Assembly: GCF_003008535.1 (NCBI RefSeq)
Contig: NZ_CP027666.1
Coordinates: forward strand, 2,779,501 to 2,843,500
Reading direction: 5' to 3'
Length of the DNA: 64,000 bases
DNA from: Ottowia oryzae
GTDB taxonomy: Bacteria; Pseudomonadota; Gammaproteobacteria; Burkholderiales; Burkholderiaceae_C
The notes under the pieces were generated by a model, which was not told the origin of the DNA, searched no databases, and worked only from the letters and a program-made list of their open reading frames with translations. A program made the position numbers and the translations under genes. Below are positions 35,481 to 44,165 of this stretch, in pieces. How positions within the stretch are numbered: position 1 is the first letter of the stretch; each line of letters starts with the position of its first letter.

Positions 35481-36225
35481 CCCGGTTGGCGTGCCGGGCA
35501 CCCAGGTAGCGCCTGATCGCCGCACCGGCGCAGAGATGGCCGCATCCAGCAGCGCGGCGGCATGGTCCTTGTCCGACGCCCTGCGCGACCAGATCCGGGC
35601 CGCCCTGAGCCGCTTCGCCGTGCAAGCGGTCCACGCGCCGGAGGGCACGCCACGCGCCGCGGTCACCCTGACCGTGCTGGACGAAGGACTCGGCGCCGAC
35701 GTGCACGGCATCGCCGCACCCGCGCGCTGGAGCGACGCCGCCGCCTTGCTGCTCACCCGGCGCGCCGCGCACCTGAAGCGCCACGCAGGCCAATGGGCGC
35801 TGCCCGGCGGGCGCATCGAGCCCGGCGAATCGCCCGAGCAGGCGGCGCTGCGCGAGCTGCACGAAGAAGTCGGCCTGGCCCCCCACCGTGTGCAGGTGCT
35901 GGGGCGGCTGGACGACTACGCCACGCGATCCGGCTTCGTGATCACGCCCATCGTCGTATGGGCGGGCGCGGTGCCCGCTCTGGCGCCCGACGCGAACGAA
36001 GTCGCCAGCACCCACCGCATTCCCTTGACTGAACTCCTGCGGCCCGACGCGCCGCTGCTGGACGCGAGCGAGCATTCGCCCCACCCCGTGCTGCGCATGC
36101 CCGTAGGCACGAGCTGGATCGCCGCGCCCACCACCGCCTTGCTGTACCAGTTTCGCGAAGTCTGCCTGCGCGGCCAGGCCACCCGCGTGGCGCATTTCGA
36201 CCAACCGCAGTTTGCCTGGCGCTGA
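35473..36225 (+). CDS. Nudix hydrolase, CoA-pyrophosphatase-like
   Basis: Up to 250 residues. It has a full Nudix box, GGRIEPGESPEQAALRELHE then EVGL (GX5EX7REUXEEXGU), preceded by LLLTRRAAHLKRHAGQWALP, similar to the LTxRxxxLxxHxGQ motif of NUDT7/CoA pyrophosphatases. It hydrolyses a nucleoside-diphosphate-linked compound, possibly CoA. The GTG at 35473 overlaps the prmB stop by 8 bp; an ATG at 35536 would remove 21 poorly conserved residues and is a serious alternative. Last gene of the dap run. Confidence 0.85.
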   Translation: MPDPVGVPGTQVAPDRRTGAEMAASSSAAAWSLSDALRDQIRAALSRFAVQAVHAPEGTPRAAVTLTVLDEGLGADVHGIAAPARWSDAAALLLTRRAAHLKRHAGQWALPGGRIEPGESPEQAALRELHEEVGLAPHRVQVLGRLDDYATRSGFVITPIVVWAGAVPALAPDANEVASTHRIPLTELLRPDAPLLDASEHSPHPVLRMPVGTSWIAAPTTALLYQFREVCLRGQATRVAHFDQPQFAWR

Positions 36226-36403
36226 TACCGGCCAAGCCATCCTTTCACCCGCTGGCGCGGAAAGATACTGTGATCGCCGCCCAGCGCTCGGCGCAGTCTT
36301 CCGCCTTTGTGGCCCGCCGCCTTGGTTTTTGGAGCGGTGTGACCGCCGATGGCCGCGCCCGCGCCAGCACGCGCTGCTTGGGCAGCGGACGACACCCGTC
36401 GCC

Positions 36404-38503
36404 TCAGAATGTCGCGTTCAGGCTGATCCAGTATCGCCGCCCGTCGTACACCGCACCATAGATATCGTTGTCGACCTTCTTGTCCAGCAGGTTGTAGATG
36501 CCCACGCCCAGCTTCATGTTCTTGGTGAAGTTGTAGTTCAGGCCCACGTCGACGAAGGTGAAGGCTGGCGTACCTTCCACCATGCTGGTGCGGCTGAGGT
36601 AATCCGAGGTGCGGCCGCGAAAGTTGACGCGGCTCCACACGTTCATTTGGGGCAACGCACGCCAGTCGGCGGTGGCGTTGAACATGTGCTTGGGCATCTT
36701 GTTCAACGGCTTGCCCTTGAACGTGCCGCTCTTTTGCTCTGAATGGGTGAAGGTGTAGTTGGTGGCCAGGCGCAGGGCGTCGGTGGCGTCCCAGGTCAAG
36801 GTGGCTTCAATGCCGCGCATGGTGGCTTTGTCCACGTTGACCCGGTCGCTGATGAACTTGTAGGGCGTGCCGTAGATGGTGCAGTTGCCGGTGATGATGC
36901 GCGAGCCCGCGCCCTCCGTGTCGGAGCAGCTGCGGATCTCGGTGATCTTGTCCTTGAAGTTGGTGTTGAACACCGTGAAGCTGGCACCCAGGCCGCGGCG
37001 GTTGTCCCATACCACGCCGATTTCCTGGCTGGTGCTCTTTTCGGGCTTCAGGTTGGGGTTGCCGCGAATCACCGCCGGATCGCCTCCGCCGCCGGTGACC
37101 TGGCCCCAGTCGGCCACAGCCGACCGCAAGCTGGGCGCCTTGAACCCGGTGGAAATCCCGCCTTTGACGCTGAGCTGTTCGGTGGCATGCCACACGCCGT
37201 ACAGGCGCGGCGTCCAGTGCGTGCCGTAGTTTTGGTCGCGATTCATGCGCAGGCCCGCCGTTAATGCCAGAGATTGCGTCACGCTCCATTCGTTCTCGGC
37301 AAACAGCGCCCATTGGTAGCGACTGAGCTTGCTGATCGGGTTGGCCACCACCATTTGGTTGCCTGAGTCTTCCAGGTTTTCCTTCTGGTAGGACACGCCC
37401 AGCGTCGCGAGGTGCTTGCCGCCCCCCAGCGGCATCGTGATCTGGCTGTTGAACTCGGTGTTCTTCAGGTACATATCGCGCCCGGGGTTGTCGACCTTGT
37501 CCTGCTGCAGGTAGGTTGTCGAAGTGCCCAAACCCCAGCGCCCGGTGTGCGACAGCGCGAAAAGGTTCTTGTCGTAAGCGCTCTTGGACGCGACGTTGGG
37601 CGTACACCGTCCGGCGCGGCAAGTCTCGGAAGCAATGGTGCGCCCCGGCGTGGCGATGCGGTCCTGGAGCGTTCGACTGGCTTCGAACACCAGGTCGTGA
37701 TCCTTGTTCGGCGTCAGGCTCAGCTTGAGCGTGCCTGACGTCGTGTCCTGCTGGTTGAAGCCGCTGACAAAACGGTCTTCGTTGCGGTGCGATTTCTGGC
37801 CATAGATCTGCAGGCCCAGCACGTCGTCCTTGATGGGGCCGCCCAAGTAGAAGTTGCCCATGGCGATATCCCCCGAGCGGGACGATTCCTGCAGCGTGCC
37901 TTCGGCGCGAACCGAACCGTTCCAGGCCTTGGGTACTTTGCGCGTGATGATGTTGATCACCCCGCCCATGGCGTCCGAGCCATAGAGCGAGGACATCGGC
38001 CCTCGGATCACCTCGATGCGGTCGATGGCATTCAGCGGCGGCAACCAGCCTTGCTCGATGCCCGCCCCGTCGCTGTTGGGGCGCGTCTCGCGGGAATTCT
38101 GGCGGCGCCCGTCCACCAGCAGCATGGTGTAGCCCGCTGCCATGCCCCGAATGCTGATGTCGCTGCTGCTGCCCCCGCCCGTGACCACCACGCCCGGCAC
38201 GTCGCGCAAGGCGTCGGTGACGTCCTTGTAGGCACGCTTTTCCAGCTCGGCGCGCGGGACGACGGTGATCGAGGCAGGGGCATCGGCCACCGTCTGCTCA
38301 AACCCCGACGCGGTGATGACCACCGTATCCAAAGTGGCCGCGCCACCACCGTTGCCGTCTTCGGCCTGCGCTGCCCATGGAGCGAATACGCTCATCGCGC
38401 CCAGCGCAGCGGCCATCGCCGTCGGACGAGCCTGGCCGCCTCGTAGCCCAGCTGTTGCTGCGGCGGCACACCCAGCCACGCCCTTGTTTTTACTCCGTTG
38501 CAT
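36404..38503 (-). CDS. TonB-dependent siderophore receptor
   Basis: A 699-residue outer-membrane receptor. The signal region ends WAAQA near residue 47; a TonB-box-like ATLDTVVITAS follows. The plug domain has ADAPASITVVPRAELEKRAY, IRGMAAGYTMLLVDGRRQNS, IDRIEVIRGPMSSLYGSDAM and GGVINIITRKVP. The barrel ends in a C-terminal aromatic, YWISLNATF. The overall pattern is FepA/BfrA-like, suggesting a catecholate siderophore, but the ligand is not certain. A Fur box lies upstream at 38587. No transporter genes adjoin it. Confidence 0.92.
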   Translation of the reverse strand: MQRSKNKGVAGCAAAATAGLRGGQARPTAMAAALGAMSVFAPWAAQAEDGNGGGAATLDTVVITASGFEQTVADAPASITVVPRAELEKRAYKDVTDALRDVPGVVVTGGGSSSDISIRGMAAGYTMLLVDGRRQNSRETRPNSDGAGIEQGWLPPLNAIDRIEVIRGPMSSLYGSDAMGGVINIITRKVPKAWNGSVRAEGTLQESSRSGDIAMGNFYLGGPIKDDVLGLQIYGQKSHRNEDRFVSGFNQQDTTSGTLKLSLTPNKDHDLVFEASRTLQDRIATPGRTIASETCRAGRCTPNVASKSAYDKNLFALSHTGRWGLGTSTTYLQQDKVDNPGRDMYLKNTEFNSQITMPLGGGKHLATLGVSYQKENLEDSGNQMVVANPISKLSRYQWALFAENEWSVTQSLALTAGLRMNRDQNYGTHWTPRLYGVWHATEQLSVKGGISTGFKAPSLRSAVADWGQVTGGGGDPAVIRGNPNLKPEKSTSQEIGVVWDNRRGLGASFTVFNTNFKDKITEIRSCSDTEGAGSRIITGNCTIYGTPYKFISDRVNVDKATMRGIEATLTWDATDALRLATNYTFTHSEQKSGTFKGKPLNKMPKHMFNATADWRALPQMNVWSRVNFRGRTSDYLSRTSMVEGTPAFTFVDVGLNYNFTKNMKLGVGIYNLLDKKVDNDIYGAVYDGRRYWISLNATF

Positions 38504-38863
38504 ACCCCAAACCCTCCAGAAAAGACGACACGGACGTCAGCAGGCGCACTGGCCGCCGATCTGTTTTGAATCGCCGATTATTTTTGCGAATGATTCTCAT
38601 TATAAATAACTGAAATGACCCGTCTCCATGAAGTGCCATTTCTGCGCATCAGAGACCACTCGCCAGTGAGCGGTACCGAGCCTGTCTGCCCGGCTGAAGT
38701 CGGATCGAATCGGCGGGCGCAGCCGATACCGCGCGCGGATCACCGCGATCACGTTGGCCCAGGTGAGGCCAGGCCGCGCAGTGGCGGGCAGGTGCCTCTG
38801 TCGTTGCGCGCTCTTCAAGCGCACTGAAGGGGCATGCGCAGCGCGCGGATAATCCCCCCTCCC
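38504..38863. other. 360-bp divergent intergenic region
   Basis: Separates the TonB receptor from the ABC-F gene. It holds the Fur box at 38585-38606; the remainder shows no gene, and no repeat copy is seen. Confidence 0.6.
38585..38606 (-). promoter_or_regulatory. Fur box before the TonB receptor gene
   Basis: On the minus strand AATGAGAATCATT is a 6-1-6 inverted repeat within TTATAATGAGAATCATTCGC, close to the Fur consensus. It lies about 85 bp before the start codon. Confidence 0.85.
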
Positions 38864-40933
38864 ATGATCATCCTGAAGAACGTCATCCTGCGCCGCAGCG
38901 CCAAAGTCTTGCTGGACGGCGCCAGCGTCACCCTGAATCCCGGCGAAAAGGTGGGCTTGGTGGGCCGCAACGGCGCGGGCAAGTCCACCCTGTTCGCGCT
39001 GATCAACGGCACGCTGAGCGAAGACGGGGGCGACTTCTCCCTGCCCCGGCAATGGCGGCTGGCCCAGGTGGCGCAGCACATGCCCGAAACCGACGAGCCA
39101 GCCACCGAATTCGTGGTGGCCGGCGATACGCGCCTCATGGAAGTACGGCAGACCCTGGCGGCTGCCGAGGCTTTGCACGCCAGCAACCCGGACGACGCCG
39201 AAGCGGCCATGGCCCTGGCGCAGGCGTACACCGACCTGGCCGACGCGGGCGAGCACGACGCCGTGCCCCGCGCCCAGGCGCTGATCCTGGGCCTGGGGTT
39301 TCAGGTGCATGAGCTGAGCCAGCCCGTCAACAGCTTCTCGGGCGGCTGGCGCATGCGCCTGCAGCTGGCGCGCGCGCTGATGTGCCCCAGCGACTTGCTG
39401 CTGCTGGACGAACCCACCAACCACCTGGACTTGGACGCCCTGGTCTGGCTGGAAAGCTGGCTGCAGCGCTACGCGGGCACCATGATCGTCATCAGCCACG
39501 ACCGGGAATTTCTCGACGCCGTGACCGACGTCACCCTGCACATCGAAAACGCGCGCCTGACGCGCTACGGCGGCAACTACAGCAAGTTCGAGGACATGCG
39601 CGCGCTGCACCTGGAGCAGCAGCAGCAGGCCTTCGCCAAGCAGCAGGAAAAGATCGCCCACCTGCAGAACTTCATCGACCGCTTCAAGGCCAAGGCCAGC
39701 AAGGCCAAGCAGGCGCAAAGCCGCGTCAAGGCGCTGGAGCGCATGGAAAAAGTGGCGCCGCTGCTGGCCGAGGCGGATTTCACCTTCGAATTCAAAGAGC
39801 CGGCCAACATCCCCAACCCGATGCTCACCGTCAGCGACGCGAGCTTTGGCTACGAGCAAGACGATGGGCCGCCCAAGGTGATCCTCACCCACGTCAACCG
39901 CTCGGTGCTGGCGGGGCAGCGCATCGGCATCCTGGGCGCCAACGGCCAGGGCAAATCCACCTTCGTGAAGACCATTGCGCGCGAAATGGGCGCGCTGGCC
40001 GGCACGGTGACCGAGGGCAAGGGCCTGAACATCGGCTACTTCGCGCAGCAGGAGCTGGACGTGCTGCACCCCGGCAGCAACCCGCTGGAGCACATGGTGC
40101 GCTTGGCGCGCGAGCTGGGCCCGAATGCGCCCGGCCGCAGCACCGAGCAGGACCTGCGCGGCTTTCTGGGCAGCTTCAACTTCAGCGGCGACATGGTCAA
40201 GCAGCCCGTGGGCACCATGAGCGGCGGCGAAAAGGCCCGGCTGGTGCTGGCCATGATGGTCTGGCAGCGCCCCAACCTGCTGCTGCTGGACGAGCCCACC
40301 AACCACCTGGACCTGGCCACGCGCGAGGCACTGGCCGTGGCGCTGAACGAATTTGAGGGCACGCTGATGCTGGTCAGCCACGACCGCGCTTTGCTGCGCA
40401 GCGTGTGCGACGAGTTCTGGCTGGTCGGCCGGGGCGTGGTCAAAGACTTCGACGGCGACCTGGACGACTACCAGCGCTATCTGCTGGACGAAGCCAAGCG
40501 CGTGCGCGAAGCCAACGCCAAGCGAAGCGCTAGTGAATCCATAGCGGCTGCCGCAGCACCCGCCAGCGCTGGCGCCTCAAAAGATGCCCCAACTGCACCG
40601 CCGAAAGCGGCCAGCGCCCCACCCGCTGCACCTGCTGCGCCGGCCCTCAGCGCCGCCGAGCAGCGCCGCGCGGACGCGCAACGCCGCCAGCAGCTGGCCG
40701 AGCAAACCCGCCCCCTGCGCCGCGAACTGGCGCAGGCGGAAGAGCGCATGGACGCCATCGGCACCGAACGCGGCGCGCTGGAGGCCCAGCTCAGCCAGCC
40801 GCTGCCCTCGGACGAAATCGCCCAGGCCGGGCGCCGGCTGAAGGCCCTGGGCGACGAACTCGATCAGCTGGAAGCGCGCTGGCTGGAGCTGTCTGACCAA
40901 TTGCAGACACTGGAGCAGACACCCGCCGCTTGA
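38864..40933 (+). CDS. ABC-F family ATPase (YheS-like, ribosome-associated)
   Basis: A 689-residue protein with two ABC domains and no membrane segment. Domain 1: GLVGRNGAGKST (34-42), NSFSGGWRMRLQLARALM, LLLLDEPTNHLDLDALVWLE. Domain 2: GILGANGQGKSTFVKTIARE, GTMSGGEKARLVLAMMVW, LLLLDEPTNHLDLATREALA. The interdomain helical linker (SKFEDMRALHLEQQQQAFAK) is typical. ABC-F proteins act on the ribosome during translation. An Ala/Pro linker at about 553-605, partly encoded by a repeat copy, leads to a C-terminal coiled coil. The ATG at 38864 (MIILKNVILRR) is used rather than an earlier in-frame start. Confidence 0.94.
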   Translation: MIILKNVILRRSAKVLLDGASVTLNPGEKVGLVGRNGAGKSTLFALINGTLSEDGGDFSLPRQWRLAQVAQHMPETDEPATEFVVAGDTRLMEVRQTLAAAEALHASNPDDAEAAMALAQAYTDLADAGEHDAVPRAQALILGLGFQVHELSQPVNSFSGGWRMRLQLARALMCPSDLLLLDEPTNHLDLDALVWLESWLQRYAGTMIVISHDREFLDAVTDVTLHIENARLTRYGGNYSKFEDMRALHLEQQQQAFAKQQEKIAHLQNFIDRFKAKASKAKQAQSRVKALERMEKVAPLLAEADFTFEFKEPANIPNPMLTVSDASFGYEQDDGPPKVILTHVNRSVLAGQRIGILGANGQGKSTFVKTIAREMGALAGTVTEGKGLNIGYFAQQELDVLHPGSNPLEHMVRLARELGPNAPGRSTEQDLRGFLGSFNFSGDMVKQPVGTMSGGEKARLVLAMMVWQRPNLLLLDEPTNHLDLATREALAVALNEFEGTLMLVSHDRALLRSVCDEFWLVGRGVVKDFDGDLDDYQRYLLDEAKRVREANAKRSASESIAAAAAPASAGASKDAPTAPPKAASAPPAAPAAPALSAAEQRRADAQRRQQLAEQTRPLRRELAQAEERMDAIGTERGALEAQLSQPLPSDEIAQAGRRLKALGDELDQLEARWLELSDQLQTLEQTPAA
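40534..40584 (+). repeat. Dispersed ~50-bp repeat, copy 13, in frame within the ABC-F linker
   Basis: The plus strand reads GAATCCATAGCGGCTGCCGC, then CCGCCAGCGCTGGCGCCTCA. It encodes ESIAAAAAPASAGASK, about residues 557-573, including a rare ATA codon. Confidence 0.75.
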
Positions 40934-41073
40934 GCCCCGGGGCGCTTTCGCCTGCCCCGCGACGATGTAGGCCAACGCCGCAAGTTGGCCCGCCTGCGCT
41001 GAAATCCACCGCAGACGGCATTACAGTTTGCGTTGTCTTTCTTCTACTTGGACGATTCTGAAAGGAACGCACC

Positions 41074-41322
41074 GTGAGCATCATCGTCACCATCATCGTG
41101 GGCTTCATCGTGGGCCTGATCGCCCGCGCCATCATGCCCGGCAACCAGGCCATGGGCTGGATCATGACCACCATCCTGGGCATCGTCGGCTCGCTGGTGG
41201 CCAGCTACGGCGGCGCCGCGCTGGGCCTGTACCCGGCTGGTTCGCCCGTGGGCTGGATCGCCTCGATCATCGGCGCCATCGTCGTGCTGTTCTTGTACGG
41301 CTTGGTCACCAAGAAAGGTTGA
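41074..41322 (+). CDS. GlsB/YeaQ/YmgE family small membrane protein
   Basis: An 82-residue protein with three hydrophobic segments and repeated glycine motifs: IIVTIIVGFIVGLIARAIMP, MGWIMTTILGIVGSLVASYG, then VGWIASIIGAIVVLFLYGLV. This is the transglycosylase-associated (GlsB/YeaQ/YmgE) family, often stress-inducible; the biochemical role is unclear. It starts at GTG 41074 with AAAGGAAC 7-8 bases upstream. The next gene is 74 bp away on the same strand. Confidence 0.93.
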   Translation: MSIIVTIIVGFIVGLIARAIMPGNQAMGWIMTTILGIVGSLVASYGGAALGLYPAGSPVGWIASIIGAIVVLFLYGLVTKKG

Positions 41323-41396
41323 ACACCGCACGGCGGGCCTGCCGCGCTGGCGCACCCGCCGTGGCCCTGAGCCTTCCCTGAGTTTCGAGACAGCCC

Positions 41397-42002
41397 ATGG
41401 CATTACGCAAATCCGAACCCGACGCAATGGCGCTGGCCCAAGGGCGCCCAGAGTTGGTTGACGCCGTGCAGCGCAGCCGCCAGTTGCTGCGCAAACGCGC
41501 TGCGGTGGCCGGCGTGGCCGCGGCAGTGCCCTTCCCCGGCCTGGATTGGGCTGTGGACGCCGCCTTGCTGACCAAATTGCTGCCGCGCATCAACAGCGAA
41601 TTCGGGCTGGCGCAGCAGCAGATCGAGCAGCTGGACGCCAAAGAGAAAGAGCGCGTGCAAAAGGCCATTGCGATGATCGGCTCGGTGCTGATCGGGCGGG
41701 TGGTCACCAAAACGCTGGTGCTGCGCTTTGCGCGCGTCGTGGGCGTGCGGCTGACGGCAGCGCAGGCGGCCAAGTACGTCCCGCTGGCGGGCCAGTTGGT
41801 GTCCGGCGCGCTGGGGTACGCCGCGCTGCGCTACCTGGGCGAGCAGCACATTCGCGATTGCGTGAAGGTCGCCCTGGCAGCGCCGCTGGCCTTGCCACCG
41901 CCGGCCGAGAAGAAGACCGTGCGCCGCGTGCGAGGCCTTTCCGTGCGCGCCAGCCGCGATGAACGCGAAGGCAGCTCGGTGATCGTGCCGCCTGTGCAGT
42001 AA
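41397..42002 (+). CDS. Hypothetical protein with a DUF697/EcsC-like membrane region
   Basis: A 201-residue protein. Residues 25-145 have glycine/alanine-rich hydrophobic segments (AAVAGVAAAVPFPGLDWAVD, AIAMIGSVLIGRVVTKTLVL, AAKYVPLAGQLVSGALGYAA). This pattern, with a PxPGxD turn, recalls DUF697/EcsC-type membrane-associated domains. The C-terminus is basic and polar (KKTVRRVRGLSVRASRDERE). I cannot assign a function. It follows the GlsB-like gene in the same direction. Confidence 0.65.
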   Translation: MALRKSEPDAMALAQGRPELVDAVQRSRQLLRKRAAVAGVAAAVPFPGLDWAVDAALLTKLLPRINSEFGLAQQQIEQLDAKEKERVQKAIAMIGSVLIGRVVTKTLVLRFARVVGVRLTAAQAAKYVPLAGQLVSGALGYAALRYLGEQHIRDCVKVALAAPLALPPPAEKKTVRRVRGLSVRASRDEREGSSVIVPPVQ

Positions 42003-42061
42003 GGTTTTTTTCGCGAAGCGGGTTCAGCCACGCTGGCCGATCACGGGCCGAATCAGCTACC

Positions 42062-42083
42062 GGGCGCCTTGGGCGCCTTTTCT
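42062..42083 (+). terminator. Probable terminator after the DUF697-like gene
   Basis: GGGCGCC-TT-GGGCGCC is followed by TTTTCTTT. The self-complementary GGCGCC halves form a short GC stem. Confidence 0.55.
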
Positions 42084-42188
42084 TTGGCCTGCCAGTGTGG
42101 CCACTTCAGCGGCGCGCGAAGGTGTTTGGGGCTTCGGCTGAACAATCGGCCGCGTGGAAGTCCGCCAGCCAGCCCACGTCAATCCTAT

Positions 42189-42243
42189 CCATCAAATCGC
42201 GCGCCAGCGCTGGCCGCATGGGCGCCGGCAGCTATTATTTGAG
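42189..42243 (-). repeat. Dispersed ~50-bp repeat, copy 14
   Basis: The minus strand reads CAAATAATAGCTGCCGGCGC, then CCATGCGGCCAGCGCTGGCG, then CGCGATTTGATGG, a full-length copy. Confidence 0.88.
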
Positions 42244-42434
42244 TAGCGTAGTGCCGCTAAGCGGCAGCGCCTTTGGGATGTGCGTAGGCACCTGCCGATG
42301 CCGCGTCAACATCTGTGACCCAAGGCTCCCCACAGAAGGCCGTTCGAGGACGCGACCGGCAGCGGAGCCACTAAGCGCTCATCGGTCACCAGGCGGCCTC
42401 GGGCCGCCCTGGCCCGCGCGCCGCCAATGCGTGC

Positions 42435-43661
42435 TTACTTCTTCGCGCTCTGGCCTTCGAACCAGCGTCCGATCAGCGCGCGTTCGTCGTCGGTGATCTG
42501 CGTGGCGTTCGACAGCGGCATGATTTTCGTCACCACCACCTGCTGGTAGATCTGCTGGGCGTGCAGTTCGGCCTGCTCCTGCGAATCGACCCGCACGTTC
42601 TTCATCTGCACCACATCGCCGTGGCACGAATAGCAGCGCTGCTCCAGCACCGGGCGCAGCTGGGCGTAGGTGACGGGCGCGGCGGCAGCGCTGGGCGCGG
42701 CGCCGGCCGGGGCGGGTGCGGGGCGCAGCCAGACGATCAGGCCCAGCAGCAGCACGACGCCCATTGCCGCAAACGGCCAGGGGTTGCGCGCGCGGCCCAA
42801 GTGCCAGCCGTGGCGCTGCACGAAGAATTGGCGAATCAGCGCGCCGGCCATCATCAGCACGAACAGCACCACCCACTTGTGCGAGTGGCTGTACAGGAAG
42901 CTGTAGTGGTTGCTGAGCATGGCGATCAGCACCGGCAGCGTGAAGTAGGTGTTGTGCACGCTGCGCTGCTTGCCGCGCTTACCGTGGATGGCCAGGCTGC
43001 TGGCGTCGTACGCGCCGCCGCCGGTCATGGCCGCCACCACCTTGCGCTGGCCGGGGATGATCCAGAAGAACACGTTGGCGCTCATGGTGGTGGCCAGCAT
43101 GGCGCCGATGATCAGGAAGGCCGCGCGGCCCGAGAACAGATGGCAGGCCAGCCAGGTAGCAGCGGCCACCACCACGATCAGCATCAGCGCCACGGTGCGC
43201 TCACCGTTCTGGCGAAAGCCGAAGACGCGGCAGATGGTGTCGTAGATGAACCAGAAGCCCACCAGGAAGGCGATGGCGGTAAAGCCCGCCGCCATGGGCG
43301 ACCAATCAAACACCTGCTTGTCGATCAGGAAGGCGTTGGCGTTCCACAGGTACAGCACGCAAAACAACGCGAAGCCCGACAGCCAGGTGGAATAGCTTTC
43401 CCAGTAGAACCAGTGCAGCTTGGAATCAATGATGCCGCCCTGCGGCGCCACCATGTACTTCTGCGGGTTGTAAAAACCGCCGCCGTGCACCGCCCACATG
43501 GCGCCGTCGACCCCTTTTTTCTTCAGGTCGTCGGCCGTGGGCGCCAGCAGGTTGTTGTCCAGAAAGACGAAGTAGAACGACGAGCCGATCCAGGCGATCG
43601 CCACGATCACGTGCAGCCAACGCAGCAACAGGTTGGCCCAATCCAGCAGATATGCTTCCAT
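42435..43661 (-). CDS. puuD: Membrane-bound urate hydroxylase with cytochrome c domain
   Basis: Oxidises urate to 5-hydroxyisourate, the first step after xanthine oxidation. The 408-residue protein has about eight membrane helices. The N-terminus AYLLDWANLLLRWLHVIVAI then AWIGSSFYFVFLDNNLL, with HGGGFYNPQKYMVAP, is characteristic. After an Ala/Pro linker comes a cytochrome c domain with the haem motif CYSCH (343-347) and a likely axial methionine in TKIMPLSNATQ (about 381). The enzyme probably passes electrons to the respiratory chain. The ATG at 43661 (MEAYLL) is used. A predicted GntR site lies at 43784. Confidence 0.95.
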   Translation of the reverse strand: MEAYLLDWANLLLRWLHVIVAIAWIGSSFYFVFLDNNLLAPTADDLKKKGVDGAMWAVHGGGFYNPQKYMVAPQGGIIDSKLHWFYWESYSTWLSGFALFCVLYLWNANAFLIDKQVFDWSPMAAGFTAIAFLVGFWFIYDTICRVFGFRQNGERTVALMLIVVVAAATWLACHLFSGRAAFLIIGAMLATTMSANVFFWIIPGQRKVVAAMTGGGAYDASSLAIHGKRGKQRSVHNTYFTLPVLIAMLSNHYSFLYSHSHKWVVLFVLMMAGALIRQFFVQRHGWHLGRARNPWPFAAMGVVLLLGLIVWLRPAPAPAGAAPSAAAAPVTYAQLRPVLEQRCYSCHGDVVQMKNVRVDSQEQAELHAQQIYQQVVVTKIMPLSNATQITDDERALIGRWFEGQSAKK

Positions 43662-43783
43662 GCATGCCCCATGTCGGTTCGCCACTGCGGGCGCTGCGAA
43701 CCAGGTAAAGAATGACCGCGCTTTTGGCGTCGATTGGCACATGGCCAAACGCTACCCAGGGCACCGCTGCGATCTCCAAAAAA

Positions 43784-43795
43784 TTGTATACACAG
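43784..43795 (-). promoter_or_regulatory. Predicted GntR operator before puuD
   Basis: TTGTATACACAG contains the perfect palindrome TGTATACA (43785-43792), about 125 bp before puuD. The same 8-mer lies in the uraH/gntR divergent region, which suggests binding by the GntR protein encoded at 45629. Confidence 0.6.
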
Positions 43796-43923
43796 TTGTG
43801 TGCAGATTCCATAAATTGACTGTCATCTGCGCGTCAAACAACAATTTGCACCAAGTGACCCAAAAATCGGCGAAAATGCGCGGTTTACCGTTCCGGCACC
43901 CACCAACCCAATAAAGGATCATC

Positions 43924-44082
43924 ATGGGCAACAAGATCGTTACCGAAGCCATGCGCAAGGCGACTGCGCCGCTGCCAGGCGCTACCGTTCGCAAGCAAGC
44001 CACGGGCCAGCTGCGCAGCCAAGAGCGCGGCGCGCACACCCGCAGCAAGAAAAACCCCGGCAAGCGTCCGCACCAGGGTTGA
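43924..44082 (+). CDS. Small basic protein of 52 residues, unknown function
   Basis: ATG at 43924 follows AAAGGATCATC, a good ribosome binding site. The product begins MGNKIVTEAMRKATAPLPGA, continues TVRKQATGQLRSQERGAHTR, ends SKKNPGKRPHQG, and is strongly basic with no hydrophobic segment. A terminator follows at 44141. I do not recognise a family. A strong start signal, a clean stop and a terminator argue that it is real. Confidence 0.55.
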   Translation: MGNKIVTEAMRKATAPLPGATVRKQATGQLRSQERGAHTRSKKNPGKRPHQG

Positions 44083-44140
44083 TGCTGCGGCCAACGCAGC
44101 CGGGCGCTTGCTCCTGATTCAGGAGCTGCCCCCGAAGATC

Positions 44141-44165
44141 AGGCGCCGGCTGGCGCCTTTTTTTA
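44141..44165 (+). terminator. Terminator after the small basic protein gene
   Basis: AGGCGCC-GGCT-GGCGCCT is followed by seven Ts. A separate perfect palindrome, GCTCCTGATTCAGGAGC, lies just before it at 44110-44126. Confidence 0.85.

Larger units (their letters stand above)
42003..42434. other. 432-bp intergenic region with terminator and repeat
   Basis: Between two converging genes. It holds the terminator at 42062 and repeat copy 14. I see no gene. Confidence 0.6.

Noticed and set aside
38600..40381. 593-codon open frame opposite the ABC-F gene
   Set aside because: Shadow frame; both ABC domains are intact on the plus strand.
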